Assembly: GCA_900472295.1 (NCBI GenBank)
Contig: UCIA01000027.1
Location: 34,946 to 70,503 of the forward strand
Length of the DNA stretch: 35,558 nucleotides
DNA from: Hyphomicrobiales bacterium
GTDB taxonomy: Bacteria > Pseudomonadota > Alphaproteobacteria > Rhizobiales > Rhizobiaceae
Direction of reading: 5' to 3'
Shown in pieces: positions 17,166-24,699 of this stretch. The notes under the pieces are model-generated. The model was not told where the DNA came from. It saw only the letters and a program-made list of their open reading frames with translations, and did no database searches. The position numbers and the translations under genes were made by a program. The first letter of the stretch is position 1; every line of letters starts with the position of its first letter.

Positions 17166-17209
17166 GCAATTCCTGTAGGAAAACCGTTTCACGCTTTTCC
17201 TGGAATTGC
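17166..17209. repeat. Short palindromic intergenic repeat (rhizobial type)
   Basis: GCAATTCC (17166-17173) and GGAATTGC (17202-17209) are perfect inverted arms, extended inward by AGGAAAA and TTTTCCT. The form resembles a short palindromic element I associate with Mesorhizobium-like intergenic DNA. It lies 32 bases upstream of the tmm start codon and so would be in its 5' leader. Confidence 0.55.
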
Positions 17210-17224
17210 TCTGACGAAACAAAT

Positions 17225-17239
17225 TTCACTCACAGTGAC
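17225..17239. promoter_or_regulatory. Candidate operator upstream of tmm
   Basis: TTCAC-TCACA-GTGAC is an inverted repeat with one mismatch to the TTCAC-N5-GTGAA motif at 17402-17416. It lies about 90 bases upstream of tmm, in the gap shared with the XRE-cupin gene. Binding by that regulator is inferred. Confidence 0.45.
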
Positions 17240-17401
17240 ACTAATTGCCCCTTCGATGCTGTCAACAGGGCTTGTGGCGAAACCGCGTTTCACGACAACG
17301 GATTTTCGGCAAAAACCGATGACAGCGCAAATCCGGAGCGTAGACCATTCGACTTAGGGGCTTGCTGTGGCGGTTGCGTTTCTGTATCGGCACCGAATAA
17401 G

Positions 17402-17416
17402 TTCACCTAGAGTGAA
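17402..17416. promoter_or_regulatory. Candidate operator upstream of the XRE-cupin regulator gene
   Basis: TTCAC-CTAGA-GTGAA is a perfect inverted repeat 26 bases before the regulator's ATG, a typical position for autorepression. Related half-sites occur at 17225-17239 and at 22219-22316. Confidence 0.5.
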
Positions 17417-17442
17417 ATAAATCTTCAGGATTCGGGGGCGAG

Positions 17443-18147
17443 ATGGCGAAGACAGTTTCGGACTCCAAGGCTGGTCCCGTTTCGGCAAAGGCAAAGCCCT
17501 CCGTGGACGGGAAAACCATCCGCGCGCCGCTGACGCAGAACCCGCACGCCATTCGCGACACGCGCGAAAAGGTGCTGGAGGTGGCGATCGGCCGCGAGGT
17601 CAGGGCATTTCGCAAGAAGCTCGGCATCACCGTCGCCGACCTGGCGGTGGCCACCGACATTTCGCTGGGCATGCTGTCGAAGATAGAGAACGGTATCACC
17701 TCGCCATCGCTGACCACGTTGCAGGCGCTGTCGCGCGCGCTCGGCGTTCCCGTCACCGCCTTCTTCCGCCGCTTCGAGGAAGAGCGCAGCGCCGTCTTCG
17801 TCAAAGCCGGCGAAGGCCTCGACGTCGAGCGCCGCGGCACGCGCGCCGGCCACCAGTATAATCTGCTCGGCCATATCGGCTCCAACACCAGTGGCGTTGT
17901 CGTCGAGCCGTACCTGATCTCCCTGACCGAGGATTCGGACGTGTTCCCGACCTTCCAGCATGAGGGCATGGAGTTCCTCTATATGCTGGAAGGCGAAGTC
18001 GTTTACCGGCACGGCAGCAACCTCTATCCGATGAAGCCGGGTGACAGCCTGTTCTTCGACGCCGACGCACCGCACGGACCGGAGCAGCTCACGAAACTGC
18101 CGATGCGGTATTTGTCGATTATTTGCTATCCGCAGAGCGCGGGGTGA
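17443..18147 (+). CDS. XRE-family transcriptional regulator with C-terminal cupin sensor domain
   Basis: This 234-residue protein has a Ser/Lys-rich N-terminal tail of about 45 residues, an XRE helix-turn-helix at about 52-107 (TVADLAVATDISLGMLSKIE), and a C-terminal cupin at about 165-215 with H173, Glu177 and H211 as possible metal or ligand contacts. Such regulators sense small metabolites such as amines, amino acids or polyamines. The gene is divergent from tmm. A perfect TTCAC-N5-GTGAA palindrome lies directly before it and a near copy upstream of tmm, so it probably controls both genes and perhaps the dmm and APC units, where the half-sites recur. Whether it activates or represses cannot be told. 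Confidence 0.9.
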   Translation: MAKTVSDSKAGPVSAKAKPSVDGKTIRAPLTQNPHAIRDTREKVLEVAIGREVRAFRKKLGITVADLAVATDISLGMLSKIENGITSPSLTTLQALSRALGVPVTAFFRRFEEERSAVFVKAGEGLDVERRGTRAGHQYNLLGHIGSNTSGVVVEPYLISLTEDSDVFPTFQHEGMEFLYMLEGEVVYRHGSNLYPMKPGDSLFFDADAPHGPEQLTKLPMRYLSIICYPQSAG

Positions 18148-18155
18148 ATGGAACT

Positions 18156-18290
18156 GGTTCCTCGCCCCCACGACAGTGGGGGAGAGGTGGCTCGGCGAAG
18201 CCGAGACGGAGAGGGGGAGCGCCCTACGAAGGCCCCCTCTCCGTCCGCTTCGCGGCCACCTCTCCCCCGCTTTGCGGGGGCGAGGAAACC
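18156..18290. repeat. Long imperfect palindrome (REP-like intergenic element)
   Basis: The ends GGTTCCTCGCCCCC and GGGGGCGAGGAAACC are near-perfect inverted copies. Inner arms with GGGGGAGAGGTGG and CCACCTCTCCCCC, and a GGAGAGGGGG/CCCCCTCTCC pair, extend the fold over about 135 bases. It fills the gap between the regulator and the convergent N-demethylase operon and could act as a bidirectional terminator. No coding signal is seen in it. Confidence 0.75.
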
Positions 18291-18300
18291 CAAGTCTTGA

Positions 18301-19341
18301 TCAATCCGGCCCGAACCCCGGTGACGTCGCACTGCCATCATCCAATTTCGACAGCCACTCGAGCAGCGTCGGCCTGTACCGCGTCAACCCCTTGTAGGTC
18401 GCCAGTTCCTCCGGCAAATCCCGGATCACCCGGTGCAGGCGCCGCGCCCATTTCGGCTGCGTCACCAGCTCGTCCATCTTGATGAGATAGCAGCGGATCG
18501 GGAAGACGATGCCGTTCGAGCGTGGCAGGCGCCAGAAGCTTTGCAGTTCGACGCGCAGATGCACCTTGTCGCCGACATTTTCGGGCGTCACCGTGGTGCG
18601 GTCCGGGCCCCATTTGTGGTAATTTTCCGGGCTGGTGTCGAGGCGCGGGTTGATGGTCATCGTCCAATTCAGGCGCCGCGCCGGCTTGCCCTGCTGGATG
18701 TTGGTGAGGAATTTCAGCGCCCGGACGAAAATCCCCTTCTCATGCGCCAGCGGCACCGGTGCATGCCACTCGAAGAAGTTCATGCCGATGTCGAAATCGA
18801 GCGACCAGTCGGCCTGCGTGGTGACCATGCCGGCATCCATCCACAGATTGCCGTCGCGCTGGTCGAGGATACAGAAATCGCCCTGGCTCTGGCGGGTGAT
18901 GTACTCCATCGGCCCGTAAGGCAGCGTCGAGGTGTCGCCGAAGGTGAAGGTGTCGTCGATGCCGAGTGGCCGGTTTATCCAGCGCCAGCGGTCGCCGTTG
19001 CGCTCAAGCGTGAAATGCTCGGGATAGCCCAGCGCCTGCTGCTCCATCAGGAGTTCGAGCAGATCCCAGCCGGCCAGCGTCATATGCGGCAGCGACTGGC
19101 AACGCAACGGATCCTCGGCCAGCACCAAAGCGCGATCCTGCATCTCGGCGACATAGTGCTCGTCGACGTCGATCAGGTTTTCCAGCACACTGCCTTTGGG
19201 ACCCACGACGTGCGGCTCGATGTTGACGGCGTACATGTAGCTGTCTTCGTGGAACGGGAACGGAAACCGCCTGATGTGCTCCGGGCTGTTCTTGAAGGTG
19301 AAATCGTCGCGGAACGTTTCCTTGCGAAAGGTGATGCCCAT
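18301..19341 (-). CDS. dmmC: Heme-dependent oxidative N-demethylase alpha subunit (DUF3445); dimethylamine monooxygenase
   Basis: This 346-residue protein matches the DUF3445 family, now known as the catalytic, PAS-like heme subunit of heme-dependent oxidative N-demethylases, which convert dimethylamine to methylamine and formaldehyde. Recognition rests on overall sequence (FPFPFHEDSYMYAVNIEPH near the start, HMTLAGWDLLELLMEQQ) and on the set of partner genes upstream. The minus-strand start at 19341 has AGGAGG overlapping the end of the reductase gene, so the two are coupled. It is the last gene of a four-gene operon whose order matches dmmDABC; the letter given here follows that order and could differ from published usage. 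A long palindrome follows the gene. Confidence 0.85.
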   Translation of the reverse strand: MGITFRKETFRDDFTFKNSPEHIRRFPFPFHEDSYMYAVNIEPHVVGPKGSVLENLIDVDEHYVAEMQDRALVLAEDPLRCQSLPHMTLAGWDLLELLMEQQALGYPEHFTLERNGDRWRWINRPLGIDDTFTFGDTSTLPYGPMEYITRQSQGDFCILDQRDGNLWMDAGMVTTQADWSLDFDIGMNFFEWHAPVPLAHEKGIFVRALKFLTNIQQGKPARRLNWTMTINPRLDTSPENYHKWGPDRTTVTPENVGDKVHLRVELQSFWRLPRSNGIVFPIRCYLIKMDELVTQPKWARRLHRVIRDLPEELATYKGLTRYRPTLLEWLSKLDDGSATSPGFGPD

Positions 19342-19350
19342 GATTTCCTC

Positions 19351-20316
19351 CTACCGCTCCAGGACCAGCGACTTGCCTTCGAAGCGCGACACGCACGGCA
19401 TGATCTTGCAGCCGGAACGGTGGTCTTCCTCGCTCAGCCAGTGGTCGTTGTGGATGAACTTGCCGTCATACGAGATGACGTTGGTTTCGCACTGGCCGCA
19501 GACGCCGCCGCGGCAGAGATAGGGCGGATCGACGCCCGCCGCCTCGATCGCTTCGAGCAGGCTCTGCTGTTCGCCGACGCGGATGGTCTTGCCGCTGACC
19601 GCAAGCGTCACGTCGAACGGCAGTCCGGGCTGAGGTGCCGCGAAATGCTCGTAGTGCACGGTCTCCGTTGGCCAACCGAGAGATGCCGCGCGGTCGCGGA
19701 CCCAGTTGATCATACCGGCCGGGCCGCAGACATAGAGATGTGTGCCGAGCGGCTGCGACGACAACAGCCGGTCGAGCTCGATGCGCTCGTCGCGATCGTC
19801 GTGATAGAGCCGGATGCGGTTGCCATGGCGCTGCTGCAGAACGTCGGCATAGGTGCCCAGCGATGCCGTGCGGCAGGTATAATGCAGTTCGAAATTGCCG
19901 CCGGAACCGGCGAGCTGCGCGGTCTGCGCCATGAATGGCGTGATGCCGATGCCGCCGGCCAGCATCAAATGCTTCTTTGCCCTGAGGTCGAGCGAGAACA
20001 GGTTGACGGGATAGCTGACCACCATCTCCAGGCCGGGTTTGACCGACCGGTGCATGAACAGCGAGCCGCCGCGGCCGAGATCGTCGCGGCGCACCGAGAT
20101 GGTGTATTCGCTTGTGTCGAGCGGCGAGCCCATCAGCGAATAGGGATTGAGCCTTGTGAGCTCGCCATCGCGCATCTCGACCACGACATGGGCGCCGCCG
20201 GAAAAGGTCGGCAACAACCCGCCGTCGCGGCGGCGGAAATGGAAGCGGGTGACGAGGTCGTTGACCGGGACGACATCGCTGACGACGACATCCAGCTTGG
20301 TGGTGCCGGTGCTCAT
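19351..20316 (-). CDS. dmmB: Dimethylamine monooxygenase reductase subunit (FMN / NAD(P)H / 2Fe-2S, phthalate dioxygenase reductase type)
   Basis: This 321-residue protein has an N-terminal flavin-binding barrel with NPYSLMGSP (residues 57-65), an NAD(P)H-binding domain with GGIGITPFMAQ (121-131) and YVCGPAGM (195-202), and a C-terminal plant-type ferredoxin domain with cluster cysteines C268, C273, C276 and probably C308. It would pass electrons from NADPH or NADH to the heme subunit encoded just downstream. Its ATG overlaps the stop of the small subunit gene (ATGA) and has a good GGAGG. This layout equals the beta subunit of heme-dependent oxidative N-demethylase. Other oxygenase reductases look similar, so the assignment leans on context. 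Confidence 0.88.
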   Translation of the reverse strand: MSTGTTKLDVVVSDVVPVNDLVTRFHFRRRDGGLLPTFSGGAHVVVEMRDGELTRLNPYSLMGSPLDTSEYTISVRRDDLGRGGSLFMHRSVKPGLEMVVSYPVNLFSLDLRAKKHLMLAGGIGITPFMAQTAQLAGSGGNFELHYTCRTASLGTYADVLQQRHGNRIRLYHDDRDERIELDRLLSSQPLGTHLYVCGPAGMINWVRDRAASLGWPTETVHYEHFAAPQPGLPFDVTLAVSGKTIRVGEQQSLLEAIEAAGVDPPYLCRGGVCGQCETNVISYDGKFIHNDHWLSEEDHRSGCKIMPCVSRFEGKSLVLER

Positions 20317-20909
20317 GGGAAGGCCTCCTCTTTGGGAGGAATTTCACTGGGATCCTCGGCATTGATGCAGACGCCCTGGAAGGCCGCGAGCCGACGCGAA
20401 TAATGATCGCGCACTAGAAGCAGCAGGCCGCAATGCGCGCAGGTCGCAGGCTGCGTCGTCACGTTTTCGGTGATGCCCTTGCAGTGGACACACTGCATGC
20501 GCCGCGCCAGCGAGCCGCGATGCTCGGTCTGCATCGAGGTGTGATCGATGCCGGCTTCAAGGGCCACCTGCATGGCCTGGCCGATCAACCCTTCGGTGCC
20601 GGCGAGATAGAGGCGCATGCCCATATGGGCGTTGGCCAGCGTCTGCTTCAGCCGCGGCAACAGGCTGGCGAAGGACGGCGCGACGTGAAATTGCGCCGAC
20701 TTCAATGCCTCAAGAGCGGCAATGTGCTGGCCGCCGGAGCCGGGAATGAACACGATCTCGGCGCCGTCGAAGAAGCCGGGCGGCGCTGTCTTTGCCATGT
20801 CAACGATCGCCAACGCGCCTTCCGCATCCGCCACGAAAAGATGATGCTTGCCGGGCTGCGGAGACAGGGTTCCGTAAATGGGCCGGCTGATGATCGTCTT
20901 GGCTGCCAT
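20313..20909 (-). CDS. dmmA: Small zinc-ribbon subunit of dimethylamine monooxygenase (DmmA family)
   Basis: This 198-residue protein has an N-terminal domain of about 135 residues with reductase-like features (YLAGTEGLIGQAMQVALEAG) and then a C-terminal zinc-ribbon or rubredoxin-like site formed by C140, C143, C157 and C160. This matches the DmmA-family subunit, the gamma subunit of the heme-dependent N-demethylase complex. ATG at 20909 was chosen because the upstream in-frame extension to 21086 would overlap the previous gene by 137 bases and is Arg/Ser-rich. It lies 40 bases after the GcvT-like gene and overlaps the reductase gene. It probably supports electron transfer or assembly. Confidence 0.82.
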   Translation of the reverse strand: MAAKTIISRPIYGTLSPQPGKHHLFVADAEGALAIVDMAKTAPPGFFDGAEIVFIPGSGGQHIAALEALKSAQFHVAPSFASLLPRLKQTLANAHMGMRLYLAGTEGLIGQAMQVALEAGIDHTSMQTEHRGSLARRMQCVHCKGITENVTTQPATCAHCGLLLLVRDHYSRRLAAFQGVCINAEDPSEIPPKEEAFP

Positions 20910-20949
20910 TCTCTCTTTGTGCCCTAAATCCCTCGCTGTCGATTGTGCC

Positions 20950-22083
20950 TCAACCCTTGGCGGTGCGCTTGGTCTTTTTGGGATCGTCGAAGGGAAGTGG
21001 CTGCGCCGTCGCCTTGATCGATCCGCTCTTGTTGCGGATTTCGAGCTTGGTGTCCTTGACCGCGCAGTCGACGTCGAGGCGGGCAATGCCCATCGATTTT
21101 TTGACCAGCGGCGAATACATGGCGCAAGTCACCACGCCGACCTTTTTGCCGTCACGATAGACCGGCGCGCCCTCGTCGGACGGCTCCTTGCCGTCGAGCA
21201 GAACGCCATAGATCTTGAAGCGTTCCTTGCCCTTGAGCCGATAATGCTCCTCGGCGCCGCGGAAGCCGGTTTTTCCGGGGCTGACGGTGAAATCGAGGCC
21301 GAGTTCCCACAGCGTGTCGCCGGGGCCTTCATTCTCGAACGGATATTTTTGCGAGTTATCGTAGGGATAGAACAGCAAATAACTTTCGACACGCAGCATA
21401 TCCAGCGTGGTGAAGCGGCACGGAATGATACCGGCGCTCTTGCCCTCGTCGAGGATCCTGTCCCAGATCGTGCCGGCATCCTGGCCGCGGCAGAAAATCT
21501 CGTAGCCGCGCTCGCCGGTGTAACCGGTGCGCGAGATCATCACGGGAAAGCCGAACAGCTGAGTCTGCATGTGGTGGAAGTAGTTGAGGTCGCGAATGCC
21601 TGGCACGTGTTTTGAGAGATAGTCGACGGCAGTCGGGCCCTGCAGCGACAGATCGTGCAGATTGTCGTCGAAGCGCAGCGAGACATCGCGGCCCATCGCG
21701 GCGCGCTGCAGCTCCTCATGGCCGGTGCCGGAGCCGTGCACCACCATCCAGGCGTTCGGGCCGGTGCGGTAGAGGATGCAGTCGTCGGTGAATTTGCCGG
21801 CCTCGTTCAGCATGCAGGCATAGGCCGACTTGCCGGGATAGATCTTTTCGACGTCGCGCGTCGTGGCGAGGTCGATCAGATGCGAGGCGTGCGGCCCGGT
21901 GATGTGGACCTTCTTCAGGCCCGACACGTCCATCAGGCCGGCCTTGGTGCGGATGGCGACATATTCCTCGTCGGCATCCTTGTCGTAGGTCCAGGCGGTG
22001 CCCATGCCGCTCCAGTCTTCGAGCTTCGAGCCGAGCGCGCGATGGCGATCCGCCAGGGACGAAAATCTCCAGGATGCCGTCAT
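20950..22083 (-). CDS. dmmD: GcvT-like tetrahydrofolate-binding subunit of the N-demethylase complex
   Basis: This 377-residue protein is a stand-alone aminomethyltransferase-like (GcvT) protein of the type found at the C-terminus of dimethylglycine and sarcosine dehydrogenases. It shows DVSGLKKVHITGPHA near the start, SRTGYTGERGYEIF in the middle and LDMLRVESYLLFYPYDN in the core. In the heme-dependent N-demethylase it forms the delta subunit that captures formaldehyde on tetrahydrofolate. It is the first gene of the dmm operon, with GGAGG before its ATG. It could also resemble the C-terminal half of the TMAO demethylase Tdm, but the Tdm catalytic domain is absent. A general glycine-cleavage role is unlikely here. 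Confidence 0.82.
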   Translation of the reverse strand: MTASWRFSSLADRHRALGSKLEDWSGMGTAWTYDKDADEEYVAIRTKAGLMDVSGLKKVHITGPHASHLIDLATTRDVEKIYPGKSAYACMLNEAGKFTDDCILYRTGPNAWMVVHGSGTGHEELQRAAMGRDVSLRFDDNLHDLSLQGPTAVDYLSKHVPGIRDLNYFHHMQTQLFGFPVMISRTGYTGERGYEIFCRGQDAGTIWDRILDEGKSAGIIPCRFTTLDMLRVESYLLFYPYDNSQKYPFENEGPGDTLWELGLDFTVSPGKTGFRGAEEHYRLKGKERFKIYGVLLDGKEPSDEGAPVYRDGKKVGVVTCAMYSPLVKKSMGIARLDVDCAVKDTKLEIRNKSGSIKATAQPLPFDDPKKTKRTAKG

Positions 22084-22369
22084 CCGCTAATCCTCCGTTT
22101 CGAAAATTCCATTGTGTTCCCTGCCCCCTGCGCTGTGGCGGGAGCTTTGAGCGAATATTGACCGCAAACGATCGGGCGCCGCAATACCCATAAGCAAATA
22201 ATTTCATTGTCAGGCAAATTTCACGACGCCAAACAAGCGGTTTACCGAACGTAAATTCGTCTTGACAATTGCGCAAATCAGGCTGAGTTTGTGAAAAAAA
22301 TTTCACTCTCTTGAAAGAGAGCGACGAGCGGAAGATTCGGAACCGTACGTCAGAAAAGGGGAGGAACCG
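22084..22369. promoter_or_regulatory. Divergent regulatory region between dmm and APC-cassette operons, with palindromes
   Basis: This 286-base gap is AT-richer than its surroundings. TTGACA (22262-22267) is a good -35 for the plus strand. GTGAAA-AAAA-TTTCAC (22291-22306) is a perfect inverted repeat, and CTCTCTT-GA-AAGAGAG (22306-22321) forms another that shares its edge. A further TTTCAC lies at 22219-22224 toward the dmm side. The half-sites match those near the XRE-cupin regulator (17225-17239, 17402-17416), though spacing and orientation differ. Confidence 0.5.
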
Positions 22370-22657
22370 ATGTCAGACCTGCAACAGCGCATCGAAGCGC
22401 TGTATCGTTCCGACGTGCGCGGCGCCGCGCTCCTGATCATCTGCCTGTGGGCGACGATCCTCTTCGTGCTCTTCATGACATGGCCCTACATCCCCGACAC
22501 CGGCATCAAGCTCGTGGTCGCGATCGCCGCGGCCGCCGTGCTGATCTTCAACACAGCCGCCATACTGGCGATGGTCAATCACTACAAGGAAGACAAGGAC
22601 TTCATCTACGGTCTCGACATCAAGAACGCCGACGCGGCCCGCAACCGCAAGTACTGA
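22370..22657 (+). CDS. Small two-helix membrane protein, accessory to the APC permease (unknown function)
   Basis: I do not recognise this 95-residue protein. It has a short amphipathic N-terminus (SDLQQRIEALYRSDVRG), two membrane helices at about residues 19-38 and 47-69, and a charged C-terminal tail ending NADAARNRKY. GGGAGG precedes its ATG. It is the first of three very small membrane-protein genes directly upstream of an APC amine permease, all with ribosome sites and short gaps, so the four are clearly one operon. A role as a subunit, chaperone or regulator of the permease is inferred from position only. Confidence 0.8.
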   Translation: MSDLQQRIEALYRSDVRGAALLIICLWATILFVLFMTWPYIPDTGIKLVVAIAAAAVLIFNTAAILAMVNHYKEDKDFIYGLDIKNADAARNRKY

Positions 22658-22684
22658 AGCAAAAAGTCCTGAGGGGTAGAAGAC

Positions 22685-23062
22685 ATGTCGCGCTATACGC
22701 CGCCGGAACAGAGCAAGGCCGGACAGATATTTGACATCGCCGTGGTTGTCGTCGCCATTTTCGTGGCGCTGTGGCTGCCGCTGAAGCTTGGGCTGGCGGG
22801 TGCCGCAAAATCCATCGACGCGCTCGATGCCAAGACCTGGGAAGCGCTCGGACAGAACCCGACCATGGCCTCGATCTGGGAGAAGCTCGGCTACACGCCC
22901 GAGACCGCGCACGACATCATCCAGAACCGCTTCCACTACATTATCGACTGGCCGACGCTGATCATCATGGCAGCAGTGCTGATCGGCTATTTCGTCTTCC
23001 TGTTCCGCGCCTCCGACCGCGAATATCGCGACGTCATCAACGAAAAGTTCGACGACAAATAA
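22685..23062 (+). CDS. Small membrane protein with two helices and a middle amphipathic region (unknown function)
   Basis: This 125-residue protein has a membrane helix at about residues 16-37, a middle region of about 50 residues (SIDALDAKTWEALGQNPTMA) that may lie along the membrane or in the periplasm, a second helix at about 90-110, and a charged end (ASDREYRDVINEKFDDK). GAGGGG lies before the ATG. It is 27 bases after the first small gene. I know of no named family. The paired helices around a soluble loop resemble small accessory subunits of membrane complexes, but this is only a resemblance. Confidence 0.8.
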   Translation: MSRYTPPEQSKAGQIFDIAVVVVAIFVALWLPLKLGLAGAAKSIDALDAKTWEALGQNPTMASIWEKLGYTPETAHDIIQNRFHYIIDWPTLIIMAAVLIGYFVFLFRASDREYRDVINEKFDDK

Positions 23063-23089
23063 CGAAAAAATCTGAGGGGAAACACGCTC

Positions 23090-23251
23090 ATGTGGGTCGC
23101 ACTGTCTTATGCATGCTGGGCCATCTCGGTCGTGCTTGCGCTGTGGATGCTCTACGACTGGTTCAAGGTCGACACGACCTACTCCGAGGATGTGCTGACC
23201 TCGTCACGCGAAGGCGAGCTAGAAGCCGCTTCCGAAAAACACCGGATCTGA
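23090..23251 (+). CDS. Very small single-helix membrane protein (53 residues, unknown function)
   Basis: This short gene encodes MWVALSYACWAISVVLALWM (residues 1-20), a single aromatic-rich helix, followed by YDWFKVDTTYSEDV and an acidic tail ending EKHRI. GAGGGG lies upstream of the ATG at a slightly long spacing. It sits 27 bases after the previous small gene and 14 bases before the APC permease. Its codon use matches its neighbours, and the helix-plus-charged-tail design supports a real protein. It is easily missed in annotation because of its size. Confidence 0.72.
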   Translation: MWVALSYACWAISVVLALWMLYDWFKVDTTYSEDVLTSSREGELEAASEKHRI

Positions 23252-23265
23252 GTGGGGATTGATCG

Positions 23266-24657
23266 ATGACCGCGGTTGAATCGACAACACAAGGCGAACG
23301 GGTCTCGCTGCTCAGGGTGCTCGGCCCGGCCCATGTCTGGGCGCTCGGCGTCGGCATCGTTCTGGTCGGCGAATTCACCGGCTGGAATTTCTCGGCCGAC
23401 AAGGGCGGCGCGCTGGCGGCCCTTATCGTCTGCTGGGTCGTTGGCCTGCTTTACACCTCGGTCGCCATGATCGATTCCGAGGTGACCTCGACGGTGGCCG
23501 CCGCCGGCGGCCAGTATGCTCAGGCCAAACACATTGTCGGGCCATTGATGGCCTTCAACGTCGCGCTGTTCCTGGTCTTTGCCTATACGATGCTGGAGGT
23601 CTCGGACGCCATCCTGCTTGGCGACACCATCGTCGCCAAGGCCGGCGTCGAAGGGCTGACCCACAATCCCTTCATAGCCGCCACCATCGTGACGCTGGCG
23701 TGGCTCAACTATCGCGGCGTGCTGATGACGCTCAACGTCAACTTCGTCATCACCGCGATAGCCTATGTCTCCATCGTCATCCTGTTCTTCTCGGTCAGCC
23801 CGTGGACGCAGGGCGCGGTGCTGAAGCTCAACGAACTGGTGACGCCCGGCAATGCGCTGCCCTATGGCTGGATCGGCGTCATCGCCGCTTTCCAGTTCGG
23901 CATCTGGTATTATCTCGGCATCGAAGGCACCACGCAGGCCGCCGAGGAAGTGCGCTCGCCGGCGCGGTCCCTGCCCTACGGCACCATGGCCGGCATGATC
24001 ACGCTTCTGATCGCAGCCGCCATGACCTGGTATGTCTGCGCCTCGCTGATGCCCTGGGAATATCTCGGCATCACCTATTATCCCTTGTGGGACGCCGGCA
24101 AGCTGACCGGCAGCCCGCTGCTGGAAAACCTGTTGTTCGTGGCCACGCTGCTGGCCGCGCTCGCCTCTGCCAATGGCTGCATCAATGATGCGGCGCGCGC
24201 CTGGTTCTCGCTCGGACGCGACCGCTATCTGCCGAGCTGGTTCTCGGCCGTGCACCCGAAATACCGCACGCCCTATCGCTCGATCCTGTTCCTGCTGCCG
24301 ATCGCGCTGGCCTTCGCTTTCATCGCCGACCTCAACCAGGCGATCACCTTCTCCATCCTGTCGGGCGTGCTGCAATACACCTTCATGAGCATCAACATCA
24401 TGATGTTCCGCAAGAAATGGCCGCTGGGTACGATCCGCCGCGGCTATACGCACCCGTTCCACCCGATCCCGGCCATCGTTTTGTTTTGCCTGTGTGTGGT
24501 GACCTTCTTTGCGATCTTCCTCGGCTACGGCTCGCAGCTGATCGCCATGGTCGCCTTCTACTTCCTGATCTCGTTGTGGTTCCACTTCTATCGCTACCGC
24601 TATGTGCGCCGCGGCGACCAGTTCACCATGCCGTGGCCGAAGCCACAGGGCTATTGA
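23266..24657 (+). CDS. APC-superfamily amine / amino acid permease (ethanolamine-permease-like), candidate methylamine transporter
   Basis: This 463-residue protein has about twelve membrane helices and begins with a short cytoplasmic tail. The motif GEFTGWNFSADKGG in helix 1 and the GIEGTTQAAEEVRSPAR segment are typical of the ethanolamine/amino-acid branch of the APC superfamily. Such carriers move small amines across the inner membrane. Its neighbours are the dimethylamine monooxygenase operon (divergent) and the N-methylglutamate pathway (downstream), so methylamine or dimethylamine is a reasonable substrate, though ethanolamine is possible. It is the fourth gene of the operon that starts with three small membrane proteins. 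A hairpin follows its stop. Confidence 0.85.
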   Translation: MTAVESTTQGERVSLLRVLGPAHVWALGVGIVLVGEFTGWNFSADKGGALAALIVCWVVGLLYTSVAMIDSEVTSTVAAAGGQYAQAKHIVGPLMAFNVALFLVFAYTMLEVSDAILLGDTIVAKAGVEGLTHNPFIAATIVTLAWLNYRGVLMTLNVNFVITAIAYVSIVILFFSVSPWTQGAVLKLNELVTPGNALPYGWIGVIAAFQFGIWYYLGIEGTTQAAEEVRSPARSLPYGTMAGMITLLIAAAMTWYVCASLMPWEYLGITYYPLWDAGKLTGSPLLENLLFVATLLAALASANGCINDAARAWFSLGRDRYLPSWFSAVHPKYRTPYRSILFLLPIALAFAFIADLNQAITFSILSGVLQYTFMSINIMMFRKKWPLGTIRRGYTHPFHPIPAIVLFCLCVVTFFAIFLGYGSQLIAMVAFYFLISLWFHFYRYRYVRRGDQFTMPWPKPQGY

Positions 24658-24666
24658 CAGGAGAGG

Positions 24667-24686
24667 GCCTGCCGGTTCGGGCAGGC
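24667..24686 (+). other. Stem-loop after the APC permease gene
   Basis: GCCTGCC (24667-24673) and GGCAGGC (24680-24686) form a perfect 7-base-pair stem with a 6-base loop in the 42-base gap before the next gene. There is no T tract, so it is more likely an intercistronic processing or attenuation site than a full terminator. Confidence 0.5.
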
Positions 24687-24699
24687 ATGGCGTGACGAG

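Noticed and set aside
18041..18482. Plus-strand open frames running through the 18156-18290 palindrome
   Set aside because: They lie in repeat DNA and overlap the ends of real genes, with no ribosome site or domain.
18433..20403. Long plus-strand open frame (656 codons) opposite the dmm genes
   Set aside because: It covers parts of three well supported minus-strand genes, its composition is that of a shadow frame, and no domain is seen.
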